Assembly (NCBI GenBank): GCA_947176535.1
Contig: CAMWQU010000008.1
Location: 33,506-97,505 of the forward strand
Direction of reading: 5' to 3'
Origin: an uncultured Prevotellaceae bacterium
Lineage (GTDB): Bacteria > Bacteroidota > Bacteroidia > Bacteroidales > Bacteroidaceae
Length of the DNA stretch: 64,000 nt
Shown: positions 18,364-27,947 of the stretch, piece after piece
How positions within the stretch are numbered: position 1 is the first letter of the stretch
How the letters are laid out: each line of letters begins with the position of its first letter
Translations under genes and position numbers: made by a program
Notes under the pieces: model-generated
What the model was told of the DNA's origin: nothing
Database searches by the model: none
Seen by the model: the letters and a program-made list of their open reading frames with translations, nothing else

Positions 18364-19329
18364 TTATTCCACGGAGGCGACGGAAATATGCGCACCGCGG
18401 AGGAAATCCCGGATGTCCATCCGACGCTTTCCGGCCAACTGCAACGACTCCAGTGCCACCCATCCGTCCTTGCAGGCAACGTACAGGTAGTTCTTGCCGT
18501 CGGTATCGATGGTGCCGGGACCCGCATTTCCTACACGCTCCCGGTCGGGGATGTTTTTCACACGATAGACTTTCAGCATAACGCCGTCGAGCGTTGTCCA
18601 TGCGGCCGGATAGGGCGACAGGCCGCGGACGAAGTTATACACTTCGCGGGACGTGAGTTCTCCCCACCGAATTTGACAGGTTTCCTTGAAAATCTTCGGA
18701 GCGGGCCGCAAAGGCGCATCCGTCTCCAGTTCGCTCTGAGGAACGGGATTCACGATTCCCCGCTCCACATCGTCTACAGTCTTCACCACCAAGTCCGCAC
18801 CAAGCAGCATCAGACGGTCGTGCACGGCCTCCGCATCATCTTCTTCATGGATGGGAACGGCCTGACGATAGATAACCGTTCCCGTGTCGATGTTGTGGTC
18901 GAGGAAGAACGTAGTGACACCCGTCTGCGTGTCTCCGTTGATGATGGCCCAGTTGATGGGTGCCGCACCCCGATACTGGGGCAACAGGGCGGCATGGAGG
19001 TTGAACGTTCCCAAGCGCGGCATGGCCCAGACGGCCTCCGGCAACATCCGGAAAGCGACCACCACGCCAAGGTCGGGAGCGTAAGCGCGCAGTTCGGCAA
19101 GGAAAGTCTCGTCTTTCAGTTTTTCGGGCTGCAGAACCGGGATGCCCTGACTTACGGCATACTGCTTGACGGGCGAGGACTGCAAGACGTCGTGATGACG
19201 GCCGACAGCCTTATCGGGCATGGTGACCACTGCCACAACATTATATCCGCCCTCCACAAGGCGGCGCAGAGGGGTCACGGCAAAGTCGGGAGTCCCCATA
19301 TATACGATTCTCAATTTACTTTCTTCCAT
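18364..19329 (-). CDS. fmt: Methionyl-tRNA formyltransferase
   Basis: A 321-residue enzyme that formylates initiator Met-tRNA using 10-formyl-tetrahydrofolate. The N-terminal domain begins RIVYMGTPDFAV. The catalytic Asn, His and Asp lie in TFNLHAALLPQYRGAAPINW and FFLDHNIDTGTVIY (about residues 105-150). The C-terminal tRNA-binding domain starts near 205. Length is typical. It is transcribed in the same direction as the chloride channel gene 39 bp upstream and is probably co-transcribed with it. Confidence 0.97.
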   Translation of the reverse strand: MEESKLRIVYMGTPDFAVTPLRRLVEGGYNVVAVVTMPDKAVGRHHDVLQSSPVKQYAVSQGIPVLQPEKLKDETFLAELRAYAPDLGVVVAFRMLPEAVWAMPRLGTFNLHAALLPQYRGAAPINWAIINGDTQTGVTTFFLDHNIDTGTVIYRQAVPIHEEDDAEAVHDRLMLLGADLVVKTVDDVERGIVNPVPQSELETDAPLRPAPKIFKETCQIRWGELTSREVYNFVRGLSPYPAAWTTLDGVMLKVYRVKNIPDRERVGNAGPGTIDTDGKNYLYVACKDGWVALESLQLAGKRRMDIRDFLRGAHISVASVE

Positions 19330-19368
19330 GTGTTAGCACTCCTTCTTTCAACGGATTAGTTATACATT

Positions 19369-21168
19369 CTATTCATTACTGATGTCGGCCAGCATCTGAC
19401 GGTACATGGTGAAGACCCTCGACTTGCGGATGAAGCCTACAAAATGTCCCTCGCTGTCCACAACGGGCAACGTCCATGCCCCGGTCTGTCCGAATACTTT
19501 CACCACGTCTTCCATGTCGTCCTGCGTGGACAGACGGGCCGCAGGCATCACCATCAACTGCTGTACCTGCATACGATGGTATAGTTCCGTCCGGAACATG
19601 ATGTGACGGATGTCGTCGATATAAAGCACCGCCAGCAGACGGCGTTCGGCATTCAGTACCGGAAAAACATTGTGTTTCGACACCGAAATCTGCTTCACCA
19701 CCTCGCCCAGTGTCATCTCAGGAGTCAGGAACTTGCTGTAACGGTCTATCACCGAGTCCATGGACATCAGCGTAAGTATGGCTCTATCCTTGTTGTGGGT
19801 CAGCAGTTCCCCCCGACGCGCCAGACGCATGGCGTAAATGCTGTGAGGCTCAAAGAACTTGATGGTCAGATAGGCCGTGACGGAGACTATCATCAGAGGC
19901 AGGAACATGTGATAACCGCCCGTCAGCTCGGCTATGAGGAATATGCCGGTCAGCGGGGCGTGCATGACGCCCGACATCAGTCCGCACATGCCCAACAAGG
20001 CAAAACTGTTCTCAGGCAGGGAGATACCAAAAACGCCGTTCATGTTCCAGAGACGCGAGAAAACGAAACCGGCAATGCAGCCTAAAAACAGGGTCGGAGC
20101 AAAGATTCCGCCACATCCGCCGCCGGCATTGGTAGCCGTAGAGGCAAATACCTTGAAAGCGACAAGCAAGGACAGATAGAGCAGAAGCAATCGGTCATGG
20201 CCGTAGAAAAGCGAATGGTTCATGGCTGTCAGCCAGTCGGCCTCTTCCCGCCCATTGAGGAGCAGCTCGATAAGTTCGTAACCCTCACCATAAAGCGAGG
20301 GGAAAAGATAAATCAGCACGGAGAGCATCGCCCCGCCCACCAAAAAGCGGGCGTAAGGGTGAGTCATCCGACGGAACAGCTCCTCCAGTCGGTTCATCAT
20401 CCGAGTGAAATAGAGGGAGACCAAACCACAGACCAAACCCAGCATGACATCCGCCGGGATGCGGGACGAGGAGAATACGTAACCGATGTTACATTCAAAC
20501 ACGGCTCCCCAACCCGAAATCGCAAAGGTTAGTGCGGCCGCCGTCACACAGGAGACAAGCAGGGGCAGCAACGACGACATGGAAAGGTCTATCATCAGCA
20601 CTTCCAACACAAACACCAGTCCGGCAATGGGGGCCTTGAAGATTCCGGCCACGGCACCCGCCGCACCGCAACCTACCAAGAGCATCAACTGATTGGCATT
20701 CAGGCGGAATATACGACCCAGATTGCTGCCGATGGCCGACCCAGTCAGCACAATCGGAGCCTCGGCACCCACCGAACCACCGAAGCCGATGGTGATGCCG
20801 GAAGCCACCATGCTGGTCCAACAGTTGTGGGGCTTGATGACGCTCTGTTTACGGGCAATGGCAAAGAGTATCTTTGTCACGCCGTGCCCGATGTCGTCGC
20901 GCACGATGTAGCGGATAAAGAGCAAGGTGAGAAATATACCCACAACCGGATAAAGCAAGTAGAGCAAGTTGGAGGAAGATACACTGAAGCGATTGGTCAG
21001 CACAAACTCAATCCACACAATCAGCCACTTCAGGAACAAGCCTGCCAAAGCGGTCAAGATACCCACAACGAACGCCAGCAGCAACATAAGCTGCTGTTCC
21101 TTCATGCTCCGTCGTCCCCAAATCAGGAGGCGGGTAAGAAGGCGTTCGGGTAAGGTACGCTTTCTCAT
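19369..21168 (-). CDS. CLC-family chloride channel/antiporter with C-terminal CBS domains
   Basis: A 599-residue membrane protein. About residues 15-440 form the CLC fold with many hydrophobic helices. The anion-selectivity motif reads GGSVGAEAPIV (near residue 130), with the glutamate of the fast gate kept although the usual GREGP is altered. Two CBS domains follow at about 465-595 and may bind a nucleotide. CLC proteins move chloride, often exchanged for protons. It overlaps the upstream Sua5-family gene by 4 bp, indicating translational coupling. Transport mode and ion are not decided by sequence. Confidence 0.93.
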   Translation of the reverse strand: MRKRTLPERLLTRLLIWGRRSMKEQQLMLLLAFVVGILTALAGLFLKWLIVWIEFVLTNRFSVSSSNLLYLLYPVVGIFLTLLFIRYIVRDDIGHGVTKILFAIARKQSVIKPHNCWTSMVASGITIGFGGSVGAEAPIVLTGSAIGSNLGRIFRLNANQLMLLVGCGAAGAVAGIFKAPIAGLVFVLEVLMIDLSMSSLLPLLVSCVTAAALTFAISGWGAVFECNIGYVFSSSRIPADVMLGLVCGLVSLYFTRMMNRLEELFRRMTHPYARFLVGGAMLSVLIYLFPSLYGEGYELIELLLNGREEADWLTAMNHSLFYGHDRLLLLYLSLLVAFKVFASTATNAGGGCGGIFAPTLFLGCIAGFVFSRLWNMNGVFGISLPENSFALLGMCGLMSGVMHAPLTGIFLIAELTGGYHMFLPLMIVSVTAYLTIKFFEPHSIYAMRLARRGELLTHNKDRAILTLMSMDSVIDRYSKFLTPEMTLGEVVKQISVSKHNVFPVLNAERRLLAVLYIDDIRHIMFRTELYHRMQVQQLMVMPAARLSTQDDMEDVVKVFGQTGAWTLPVVDSEGHFVGFIRKSRVFTMYRQMLADISNE

Positions 21169-21734
21169 TTCCGTATGACGGTTACCGCCCCGTCCGGGGC
21201 CAGTTTGATGATGCTTGACGGACGGCCGTCGGACTTCTTTCCGCGGCCGAAGTTCACAATATAGTCCACCTTCGAGGTAATCTCCTCCGGAATGTCATAA
21301 AAGCTGCATGGCGAGGGGCCGCCACTCAGGTTGGCCGACGTGGAGACAATCGCTTTCTGAAACCGGTAACAGAGTTGTTGCGAGAATCGCTCCCGGGTGA
21401 CACGAATGCCCAGCGAGCCGTCCTCCGCCAACAGATTGGGAGCCACATTCGCAGCTCCGTCGAGAATGAGCGTCAGCGGGCGGTCGGCATACTCCACCAA
21501 ATCCCAGGCCACATCAGGCACCTGACGGAAATAGCGTTGCATGCGGTCGGCGGAATCCACCAGACAGATAAGTGCCTTTGCATCCTCGCGCTGCTTAATC
21601 TCATAGACGCGCCGCACGGCGTCCTCGTTCTGCGCATCACAACCGATGCCCCATATCGTATCCGTCGGATAAAGTATCACCCCGCCTTTCCGGAGCACCT
21701 CCACAGCATTCTTAATGTCAATCTCGCAATTCAT
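21165..21734 (-). CDS. tsaC: L-threonylcarbamoyladenylate synthase (Sua5/YrdC/YwlC family)
   Basis: A 189-residue YrdC-domain enzyme that makes threonylcarbamoyl-AMP, the first intermediate of the t6A modification on ANN-decoding tRNAs. It shows the family pattern GGVILYPTDTIWGIGCDAQN near residue 20, RPLTLIL, and the Ser/Thr-rich nucleotide site IVSTSANLSGGPS near residue 130. It has only the catalytic domain, without the extra Sua5 domain. It lies 1 bp from prfC and overlaps the CLC gene by 4 bp, so all three are probably one operon. Confidence 0.93.
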   Translation of the reverse strand: MNCEIDIKNAVEVLRKGGVILYPTDTIWGIGCDAQNEDAVRRVYEIKQREDAKALICLVDSADRMQRYFRQVPDVAWDLVEYADRPLTLILDGAANVAPNLLAEDGSLGIRVTRERFSQQLCYRFQKAIVSTSANLSGGPSPCSFYDIPEEITSKVDYIVNFGRGKKSDGRPSSIIKLAPDGAVTVIRK

Positions 21735-21735
21735 A

Positions 21736-23304
21736 TTAAAACTCGCTTGAGAAGTGGAATCTTATGTGTTTGAAATCCTGCTGCGCCATCTGCAACACGT
21801 AGCCCGAATCGGCCAAAAAGACATCGCGTCCCTCTCTGTCCTTGGCCATATATTGGTACTTCCTTTTCTTGAAGTTCTCCAGTTCGGCCTCGTCGTCGCT
21901 TTCTATCCAACAAGCCTTATAGAGGCTCAGCGGTTCCCAGCGGCACTTGGCTCCGTACTCGTTTTCCAGACGATACTGGATGACCTCGAACTGCAACTGT
22001 CCGACGGTGCCGATAATCCTGCGGTTGTTGAACTGATTGACAAACAACTGAGCCACGCCCTCGTCCATCAACTGTTCGATGCCCTTCTGCAACTGTTTGG
22101 TCTTCATCGGGTCGGCATTCTCAATGTATTTGAACATCTCCGGCGAGAAAGAAGGCAAGCCGCGGAAGTGCATCATCTCGCCTTCCGTGAGCGTGTCTCC
22201 GATTTTGAACGTGCCGTTGTCGGGCAGACCGATGATGTCGCCGGGCCATGCCTCATCAATGGTGCTCTTCCTCTGAGCCATGAACTGCGTGGGACTGCTG
22301 AAGCGCAACGTCTTGCCCTGCCGCACGTGCAGGTAGGGGGCGTTGCGTTGGAAGCGGCCCGAGCACACCTTACAGAAAGCGATGCACGAACGGTGATTCG
22401 GGTCGATATTGGCCGTTATCTTGAAGATGAAACCCGTGAACTTCGGTTCTTCCGGTTTCACCTCGCGTTCCTCGGCCATAACGGGACGGGGCGAGGGAGC
22501 GATCTGCACGAAGCAGTTCAGCAATTCCTGCACGCCGAAGTTATTCAGTGCCGAACCGAAAAATACCGGGGCGATGCGTGCCTCAAGGTAGTCTTCCAGA
22601 CGGAAAGGGTCATAAACGCCGTCGATGAGTTCCAGGTCGTCGCGGAGCTTGCCGGCATCTTCCTCGCCGACACATTCGGCAAGTGCCGGACTGTTCACGT
22701 CCACTTCCACTGTCTCCGTCACTTTCTGCTTATCGGGCGTGAAGAGGTTGAGGTTCTGTTCGTAAATATTATAAACGCCCTTGAACTTCAGGCCCTGATT
22801 GATGGGCCACGAGAGCGGACGCACCTTGATTTGGAGTTCCTCCTCCAGTTCGTCGAGCAAGTCGAAAGGGTCTTTACCCTCGCGATCCATCTTGTTGATA
22901 AAAATGATGACCGGAGTCTTGCGCATGCGACAAACGGCCATCAGTTTGCGCGTCTGCGCCTCCACGCCCTTGGCTCCATCAACCACGATGATACAGGAGT
23001 CCACGGCGGTGAGGGTGCGGAAAGTGTCTTCGGCAAAGTCCTGGTGACCCGGTGTGTCCAGAATGTTCACCTTGTAGCCCCGGTAGTCGAATTCCATGAC
23101 AGAGGTCGTGACACTGATTCCGCGCTGCTTCTCTATCTCCATCCAGTCACTGGTGGCTGTCTTTTTGATTTTGTTACTCTTCACGGCGCCGGCCACTTGT
23201 ATCTGACCACCAAAGAGCAGGAGTTTCTCCGTCAGTGTGGTCTTTCCCGCATCGGGGTGCGAGATGATGGCAAAGGTGCGACGCCTTGTTATTTCTTCGT
23301 TCAT
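21736..23304 (-). CDS. prfC: Peptide chain release factor 3
   Basis: A 522-residue translational GTPase that removes RF1/RF2 from the ribosome after peptide release. G1 is [13 protein letters not shown] (about residues 15-27); G3 is DTPGHQDF; G4 is NKMD. Domain order is G domain, beta-barrel domain II from about 290, then the RF3 C-terminal domain ([20 protein letters not shown]). Length matches family members. It lies 26 bp after the DUF4924 gene. A very long open frame on the opposite strand here is a compositional shadow. Confidence 0.97.
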   Translation of the reverse strand: MNEEITRRRTFAIISHPDAGKTTLTEKLLLFGGQIQVAGAVKSNKIKKTATSDWMEIEKQRGISVTTSVMEFDYRGYKVNILDTPGHQDFAEDTFRTLTAVDSCIIVVDGAKGVEAQTRKLMAVCRMRKTPVIIFINKMDREGKDPFDLLDELEEELQIKVRPLSWPINQGLKFKGVYNIYEQNLNLFTPDKQKVTETVEVDVNSPALAECVGEEDAGKLRDDLELIDGVYDPFRLEDYLEARIAPVFFGSALNNFGVQELLNCFVQIAPSPRPVMAEEREVKPEEPKFTGFIFKITANIDPNHRSCIAFCKVCSGRFQRNAPYLHVRQGKTLRFSSPTQFMAQRKSTIDEAWPGDIIGLPDNGTFKIGDTLTEGEMMHFRGLPSFSPEMFKYIENADPMKTKQLQKGIEQLMDEGVAQLFVNQFNNRRIIGTVGQLQFEVIQYRLENEYGAKCRWEPLSLYKACWIESDDEAELENFKKRKYQYMAKDREGRDVFLADSGYVLQMAQQDFKHIRFHFSSEF

Positions 23305-23330
23305 AGGACTTATAGACTTTTAATAGGATG

Positions 23331-23870
23331 TTATAACTCAAGTTCGCCGTTCTTCTCTTTCTTCCGAGCATCCGCCAGAAGAGCCAAGAGATGGGTGATG
23401 GCCGAAACCGCGGTCTGCGTCTCCTTGCTAATTTCCTTATGCTGCGCACGCAGGAGCATCACGCCGTAGAGACAGTTCAGGCAGGTTTCCAGTTCTCCGG
23501 TTTCCTTGCTGCTGCGCGCACGCAACTCGACGATGAAAGGAAGTGCCTTGTAGTAGGCAGCCGAATAGAACGGATGTTTCGGACTGCCGAGTAGCTGAAC
23601 GTGAAGGTCGGTAAGCAGCGACAGGGTGCCCCGGTTAATTTGCAGATGGCCGGTCGTCTGGCAGCCCTCCTCACGCATCATGCGGATGAGGTCAGCATAC
23701 CACCGGGCCGTCTCCCGGGCTTCCGCATCGGGCAGGCCGAAGCGGGGCACATACTCCCGGGCGATGCGTTCTTCGTCGAGGTCGTAGGCCCGTAACGTGT
23801 CCTCCAGTTGCCACATGTAGAGCAAATACTCACATACGTTGTTTTCTTTCAGTTGTCCGGCTATCTTCAT
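23331..23870 (-). CDS. DUF4924 family protein
   Basis: A 179-residue, mostly helical soluble protein without signal peptide or membrane segment. The start MKIAGQLKENNVCEYLLYMW and the pattern CLNCLYGVMLLRAQHKEIS resemble the Bacteroidetes-restricted DUF4924 family, recalled from memory. No function is known. It sits upstream of prfC in the same direction and is probably co-transcribed. Confidence 0.75.
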   Translation of the reverse strand: MKIAGQLKENNVCEYLLYMWQLEDTLRAYDLDEERIAREYVPRFGLPDAEARETARWYADLIRMMREEGCQTTGHLQINRGTLSLLTDLHVQLLGSPKHPFYSAAYYKALPFIVELRARSSKETGELETCLNCLYGVMLLRAQHKEISKETQTAVSAITHLLALLADARKKEKNGELEL

Positions 23871-23906
23871 TTCAGGGAGAGGTTACAGTTTGGTTTCAGT
23901 ATTCAT

Positions 23907-24569
23907 TCAATACAACGATTTTCCACGGAGGGTAAAATAGAATCCCAGCGCCGAGAACACCATGACGACAATGCCGATGATGCGATTGAGCCACAGCACG
24001 CCGCGCATATCAAAGCGCGTGCGCACCTTGCTAATGGAATAAGTGAGGCCGTACCACCACAGCAGCGAGCCTGCCACAATGGCCAGATAGCCCATTCCCA
24101 TCTCCATGGGATGGTCGGGAACGACGAAGGCGAAACGGGCATACAACGCCACGAAGAGGAAGACAATGAGCGGATTGCTCAGCGTGACGAGGAAGCCCGT
24201 GAGGCCGTTCTGGAACAGCGTGCCGCGTTTTCCCGAAACCGGATGAACGGCATGTACGGGATTGGAACGGTACGTGTAGCAGCCAAAGAGGAAGAGCATG
24301 ACAGCTCCCGTGAGCTGCAACACATACATGTTGCGCGGACGCTCCACAAACTCCATGACGAAACTCATGCCCAGACCGGTCACGAGTGCGTAGAACACGT
24401 CGCTCACTGCCGCTCCCAGGCCCGTAGCGAAGCCATACCAGCGGCCCTTGTTGAGGGTGCGCTGCACCGTGAGCACACCGACCGGCCCCATCGGAGCCGA
24501 AACGACCATGCCGATTACAAGTCCCTTGACAATGAGGTCTATCGCGTCTACATGTTGTATCCACATCAT
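23907..24569 (-). CDS. LysE/RhtB-family amino-acid exporter
   Basis: A protein of about 220 residues with six hydrophobic helices. The N-terminal family motif is VVSAPMGPVGVLTVQRTLNK, followed by GFATGLGAAVSDVFYALVTG and, in the middle, LTGFLVTLSNPLIVFLFVAL. Members export amino acids such as lysine, homoserine or threonine; the substrate here is unknown. The frame stays open to 24644, but the promoter -7 box TATCTTTG sits at 24585-24578, inside that extension. The true start is therefore ATG at 24569 (or 24566), only 8 nt past the -7 box. Confidence 0.9.
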   Translation of the reverse strand: MMWIQHVDAIDLIVKGLVIGMVVSAPMGPVGVLTVQRTLNKGRWYGFATGLGAAVSDVFYALVTGLGMSFVMEFVERPRNMYVLQLTGAVMLFLFGCYTYRSNPVHAVHPVSGKRGTLFQNGLTGFLVTLSNPLIVFLFVALYARFAFVVPDHPMEMGMGYLAIVAGSLLWWYGLTYSISKVRTRFDMRGVLWLNRIIGIVVMVFSALGFYFTLRGKSLY

Positions 24570-24577
24570 ACGTGGCG

Positions 24578-24585
24578 CAAAGATA
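24578..24585 (-). promoter_or_regulatory. Promoter -7 box 8 nt before the LysE-family start codon
   Basis: TATCTTTG on the minus strand. Transcription would start almost at the ATG, which rules out the upstream start and implies a leader of only a few nucleotides. No good -33 TTTG at the standard distance was seen. Confidence 0.65.
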
Positions 24586-24670
24586 CAATATTTTTTGCAA
24601 ACGCGCGGTCTATCCGGGTGGAAACTTACGGACGAGCCGTTCACACACGCAAAATACAGGCTGTCCGCTT

Positions 24671-24796
24671 ATAGATATAAGGAACGCGCATACGCGCACA
24701 CGGGCGCACACGCATAGCAGGACGGGCCTCGGTCCATAGCGGGACGGAGCCTCGACAATAGGAGGATTGCGGCCCGTCCATAGCGGGACCAAACGG
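24671..24796. repeat. 22-bp tandem-unit intergenic repeat, block B
   Basis: Units start at 24709, 24731, 24753 and 24775, exactly 22 bp apart. They carry the core GTCCATAGCGGGAC or the variant GACAATAGGAGGAT. The block is preceded by the second module of the family, ATAAGGAACGCGCATACGCG (24677-24696). It lies in the 352-bp space between the LysE-family start and the rubrerythrin end. That space otherwise holds the exporter promoter and the rubrerythrin terminator; 24797-24860 shows nothing further. Confidence 0.85.
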
Positions 24797-24862
24797 CGAC
24801 GTCCCCGAGGCCGAAATTCACACGACGGCTGCCCGAGGCACGAAGGAAGGATAAGGGCAAAG

Positions 24863-24892
24863 AAAAAGAGGGCCGGATTTCCTCTGGCCCTC
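24863..24892 (-). terminator. Rho-independent terminator of the rubrerythrin gene
   Basis: GAGGGCC (24868-24874) pairs with GGCCCTC (24886-24892). On the minus strand the stem is followed by TTTTTCTTT. It lies about 30 bp beyond the rubrerythrin stop codon. Confidence 0.85.
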
Positions 24893-24921
24893 CCCTGCTC
24901 TATCGGGGTATTTCCTCGATA

Positions 24922-25479
24922 TTATTTACCGAAGTAGCGCTTCAGCAGACCGGCGAAACCGGCACCGTGACGGGCTTCGTCCTTGGCCATTTCGTGAACC
25001 GTGTCGTGAATGGCATCGAAACCGGCAGCCTTAGCGTTCTTGGCAATGCGGAACTTATCCTCGCAGGCACCTGCCTCGGCAAGCGCACGCTTCTCCAGAT
25101 TCGTCTTGGTGTCCCATACGCATTCGCCCAGCAGTTCGGCAAAGCGGCTGGCGTGGTCGGCCTCCTCGAAAGCATAGCGCTTGAAAGCCTCTGCGATTTC
25201 GGGATAACCCTCGCGGTCGGCCTGACGGGCCATGGCCAGATACATACCCACCTCGCCGCACTCACCGTTGAAGTGGTTGCGCAGGTCGGCAATCATTTCC
25301 TCGCTGACGCCTTCGGGCTTGCCGTCACCAATCTTATGAACGGTGGCATAAACCATTTCAGCATCTTCTTTCACTTCTGAGAACTTGCTGGCAGGAGCAT
25401 TGCAGACGGGGCAATGTTCGGGAGCCTCGGTGCCTTCGTGGATGTATCCACAAACGGCGCAAATAAACTTCTTGTTCAT
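24922..25479 (-). CDS. Rubrerythrin-type peroxidase with N-terminal rubredoxin domain
   Basis: A 185-residue cytoplasmic protein. Residues 1-35 form a rubredoxin-like iron site with Cys7, Cys10, Cys23 and Cys26. A ferritin-like diiron domain follows with the ligand motifs [24 protein letters not shown] and [10 protein letters not shown]. The order (rubredoxin first) is that of reverse rubrerythrins, which reduce hydrogen peroxide to water in anaerobes. A -7 box TATCTTTG at 25580-25573 gives a leader of about 85 nt. Single-gene unit, with its own terminator. Confidence 0.93.
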   Translation of the reverse strand: MNKKFICAVCGYIHEGTEAPEHCPVCNAPASKFSEVKEDAEMVYATVHKIGDGKPEGVSEEMIADLRNHFNGECGEVGMYLAMARQADREGYPEIAEAFKRYAFEEADHASRFAELLGECVWDTKTNLEKRALAEAGACEDKFRIAKNAKAAGFDAIHDTVHEMAKDEARHGAGFAGLLKRYFGK

Positions 25480-25572
25480 AATCTTACATCATTTATTAGG
25501 TTAATAACTACTGTCTCGTCACTATTCATTTTCGTAAGGGCCGGTGCAGACCTCCCTCATCACTATGCGCTG

Positions 25573-25580
25573 CAAAGATA
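25573..25580 (-). promoter_or_regulatory. Promoter -7 box of the rubrerythrin gene
   Basis: TATCTTTG on the minus strand, preceded by an AT-rich stretch without a clear -33 TTTG. It lies 94 bp before the start codon, divergent from the tRNA-Gly promoter. Confidence 0.6.
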
Positions 25581-25663
25581 GTAATAAATGCAGAATTACA
25601 GAAAGAGTGGCCGGAAAAATAAAATTATTTTGCATTTGGCATCCGTTATTCACATTTTTTGCT

Positions 25664-25671
25664 TACCTTTG
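25664..25671 (+). promoter_or_regulatory. Promoter -7 box of tRNA-Gly
   Basis: TACCTTTG ending 11 nt before the first base of the tRNA, which suits a Bacteroidetes tRNA promoter. Confidence 0.65.
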
Positions 25672-25682
25672 TCTCTCGTTAT

Positions 25683-25755
25683 GCGATAGTAGCTCAGTTG
25701 GTAGAGCATTGGCTTCCCAAGCCGAGGGTCGCGGGTTCGAGTCCCGTCTGTCGCT
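25683..25755 (+). tRNA. tRNA-Gly (anticodon CCC)
   Basis: A full cloverleaf: acceptor GCGATAG pairs with CTGTCGC (one G-U pair), D arm GCTC/GAGC, anticodon stem TTGGC/GCCGA with loop TTCCCAA giving anticodon CCC (codon GGG), and T arm GCGGG/CCCGT with TTCGAGT. The discriminator base is U, as usual for bacterial tRNA-Gly. CCA is not encoded. An inverted repeat follows at 25767. Confidence 0.95.
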
Positions 25756-25766
25756 CTGAGACAACC

Positions 25767-25839
25767 GACAATTCACAATGCACAATTCAGATGCCCTGAG
25801 GGCCGAAAGCAACAGACTGATTGTACATTGTGAATTGTC
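25767..25839. repeat. Long inverted repeat directly after tRNA-Gly
   Basis: Arm 25767-25786 (GACAATTCACAATGCACAAT) and arm 25820-25839 are reverse complements over 20 nt with one mismatch, separated by 33 nt. No T run follows, so it is not a standard terminator. The CACAATT and TTGTCAATT vocabulary is shared with the gap at 12917-12958. It may be a small MITE-like element or a transcript-end hairpin. Confidence 0.7.
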
Positions 25840-25865
25840 AATTATAAACGTAAATTGAATTTCTT

Positions 25866-27794
25866 ATGAACTATGGTTTCGTGAAAGTGGCAGCGGCCGT
25901 ACCTATGGTAAAGGTGGGCGACTGCAAGTATAACGTGGAGCAAATCGAATCACAGATTATCCAAGCCAACAATCAAGGGGTGGAAATCATCTGTTTTCCG
26001 GAACTGGCCGTGACGTCCTACTCCTGCGGCGACCTCTTCTTCCAACGGTTCATTCTCGACGAGGCCGAGATGGCACTGATTAACCTGATGAATTTTACCC
26101 GCTCGATGAACATTATCTGCATCGTGGGCGCGCCGGTGCCCTTCCGGGGAGGAATCATCAACTGCGCGGCCGTGCTGCAAAAGGGAAAAATTCTGGGACT
26201 GGTGCCGAAGACGTTCCTGCCCAACTACAAGGAGTTCAGCGAACAGCGGTGGTTCGTCAGCGCACTCGACATACCCGATGACAATGTACTCATCTGCGGA
26301 CAGCAGGTGCGCGTGTCCGCCCACCAGATATTCAAGACTCCGTCCTGCACGTTCGGCATAGAAATCTGCGAGGACATCTGGGCCCCCATCCCTCCCTCGT
26401 CCGTATTGGCGTTGCAGGGTGCCGACATCATATTCAATCTGAGCGCAAACACGGACAGCGCAGGAAAATACGATTATCTGCGTTCACTCGTGCGGCAACA
26501 AAGTGCCCGCTGTCTGGCCGGGTACATCTACGTGGCCTGCGGATTCGGAGAGAGCACGACAAGCGTGGTATTCACCGGAAAGACTTTCATTGCCGAGAAC
26601 GGTACTCTGCTGAGCGAAGGCCCCCGGCACACGTTGGAAGAAATTTTGTCCGTCAGCGAAATCGACATCGAATATCTGCGCTGCGAGCGACGTAAGAGCA
26701 CCACATTCAACACGAACGCCGCAATGTATAACGACAAACCCATACATTACATGGAGACGGCAGGCATCATGCAGGAGGGCTTCGAACTGAACCGAAGCAT
26801 CGACCCGCATCCGTTTGTTCCGGCCGAAGAGCAGAAACGGAGCGACCGCTGCGAGGACGTCTTCCTGATTCAGTGCGACGGACTGGCCAAACGTATCGTA
26901 CATACGAACTGCGAAACGGTGGTCATAGGCATTTCGGGCGGACTGGACTCCACATTGGCCCTGCTCGTGTGCGCCAAGACGTTCGACCGTCTCGGTAAGA
27001 GCCGACGGGGCATCATCGGAATCACCATGCCGGGATTCGGCACCACGGATCGCACTTATACCAACGCCATCCGGCTCATGCAGCAACTGGGCATCACCAT
27101 CCGCGAAATCAATATCAAGGAGGCTTGCCTGCAACATTTCAAAGACCTCGGCCATGATGCGGAGAAGCATGACGTCACCTACGAGAACAGTCAGGCACGC
27201 GAGCGGACTCAGATTCTGATGGACGCGGCAAATCAGATGAACGGTTTCGTGGTTGGAACGGGCGACCTCTCGGAACTGGCCCTCGGATGGGCCACCTACA
27301 ACGGCGACCACATGAGCATGTACGGTGTAAACGCTTCAGTGCCCAAAACACTCGTCCGGTATATCGTCAGTTGGGCGGCCTCGAACATGGAGGACAAGGC
27401 CACGGCGGAAACGCTACTCGACATTCTCGGTACTCCCATAAGTCCCGAACTCGTTCCGGCAGACGAAAACGGCAACATTCAGCAAAAGACGGAAAGCATC
27501 GTCGGGCCGTATGAGCTGCACGACTTCTTCCTATATTATATGCTCCGCAGCGGGTACCGTCCCAAAAAGATATTCATGCTGACGAAGCAGGCATTCGGCG
27601 ACGCCTACACGGAGGAGGAAATCAAGAAATGGTTAAAGACTTTCTACCGCAGATTCTTCACTCAGCAGTACAAACGCAACTGCATGCCGGACGGCCCGAA
27701 AGTGGGTTATATCGGGCTTTCGCCGCATGGTGACTGGGTCATGCCGAGCGATGTCTCCTGCGAAGCGTGGATAGCCGAGTGCGACGGCCTTTAA
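25866..27794 (+). CDS. nadE: Glutamine-dependent NAD+ synthetase
   Basis: A 642-residue two-domain enzyme that amidates nicotinic acid adenine dinucleotide to NAD+. Residues about 1-280 form a nitrilase-type glutaminase with catalytic Glu in CFPELAVTSYSCGDLFF, Lys in VPKTFLPNYKEFSE, and Cys in FGIEICEDIWAP. Residues about 340-640 form the synthetase with the PP-loop GISGGLDSTLALLVCA and GTGDLSELALGW. Length fits the glutamine-using form, so no separate glutaminase is needed. Monocistronic by position. Confidence 0.97.
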   Translation: MNYGFVKVAAAVPMVKVGDCKYNVEQIESQIIQANNQGVEIICFPELAVTSYSCGDLFFQRFILDEAEMALINLMNFTRSMNIICIVGAPVPFRGGIINCAAVLQKGKILGLVPKTFLPNYKEFSEQRWFVSALDIPDDNVLICGQQVRVSAHQIFKTPSCTFGIEICEDIWAPIPPSSVLALQGADIIFNLSANTDSAGKYDYLRSLVRQQSARCLAGYIYVACGFGESTTSVVFTGKTFIAENGTLLSEGPRHTLEEILSVSEIDIEYLRCERRKSTTFNTNAAMYNDKPIHYMETAGIMQEGFELNRSIDPHPFVPAEEQKRSDRCEDVFLIQCDGLAKRIVHTNCETVVIGISGGLDSTLALLVCAKTFDRLGKSRRGIIGITMPGFGTTDRTYTNAIRLMQQLGITIREINIKEACLQHFKDLGHDAEKHDVTYENSQARERTQILMDAANQMNGFVVGTGDLSELALGWATYNGDHMSMYGVNASVPKTLVRYIVSWAASNMEDKATAETLLDILGTPISPELVPADENGNIQQKTESIVGPYELHDFFLYYMLRSGYRPKKIFMLTKQAFGDAYTEEEIKKWLKTFYRRFFTQQYKRNCMPDGPKVGYIGLSPHGDWVMPSDVSCEAWIAECDGL

Positions 27795-27871
27795 GCGGTG
27801 TGGGGGGGGTAGAAGTACCGTTAATACGGCTTTAACACGGTATTCCGCGAAAAAAAGATGGCAAAACGCTC

Positions 27872-27899
27872 TTGTATATGAAAAAATATATTAACTTTG
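27872..27899 (+). promoter_or_regulatory. Promoter of the HU-family gene
   Basis: TTG at 27872, 17 nt, then TAACTTTG at 27892-27899; slightly short spacing but a consensus -7 box. The leader to the ATG at 27948 is about 45 nt. Confidence 0.65.
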
Positions 27900-27947
27900 T
27901 ACTAAGAATCGAACGACAAAGCAACATATTTTAAATATACACACATT

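Noticed and set aside
18240..18581. A 113-codon plus-strand frame opposite the end of fmt
   Set aside because: Runs through the sigma promoter region and antisense to fmt; no support.
21754..23469. A 571-codon open frame on the plus strand opposite prfC
   Set aside because: Antisense shadow of a highly conserved gene; translation is low in recognisable motifs.
24797..24860. Continuation of the 22-bp repeat past block B
   Set aside because: The next in-phase unit keeps too few core bases to be called.
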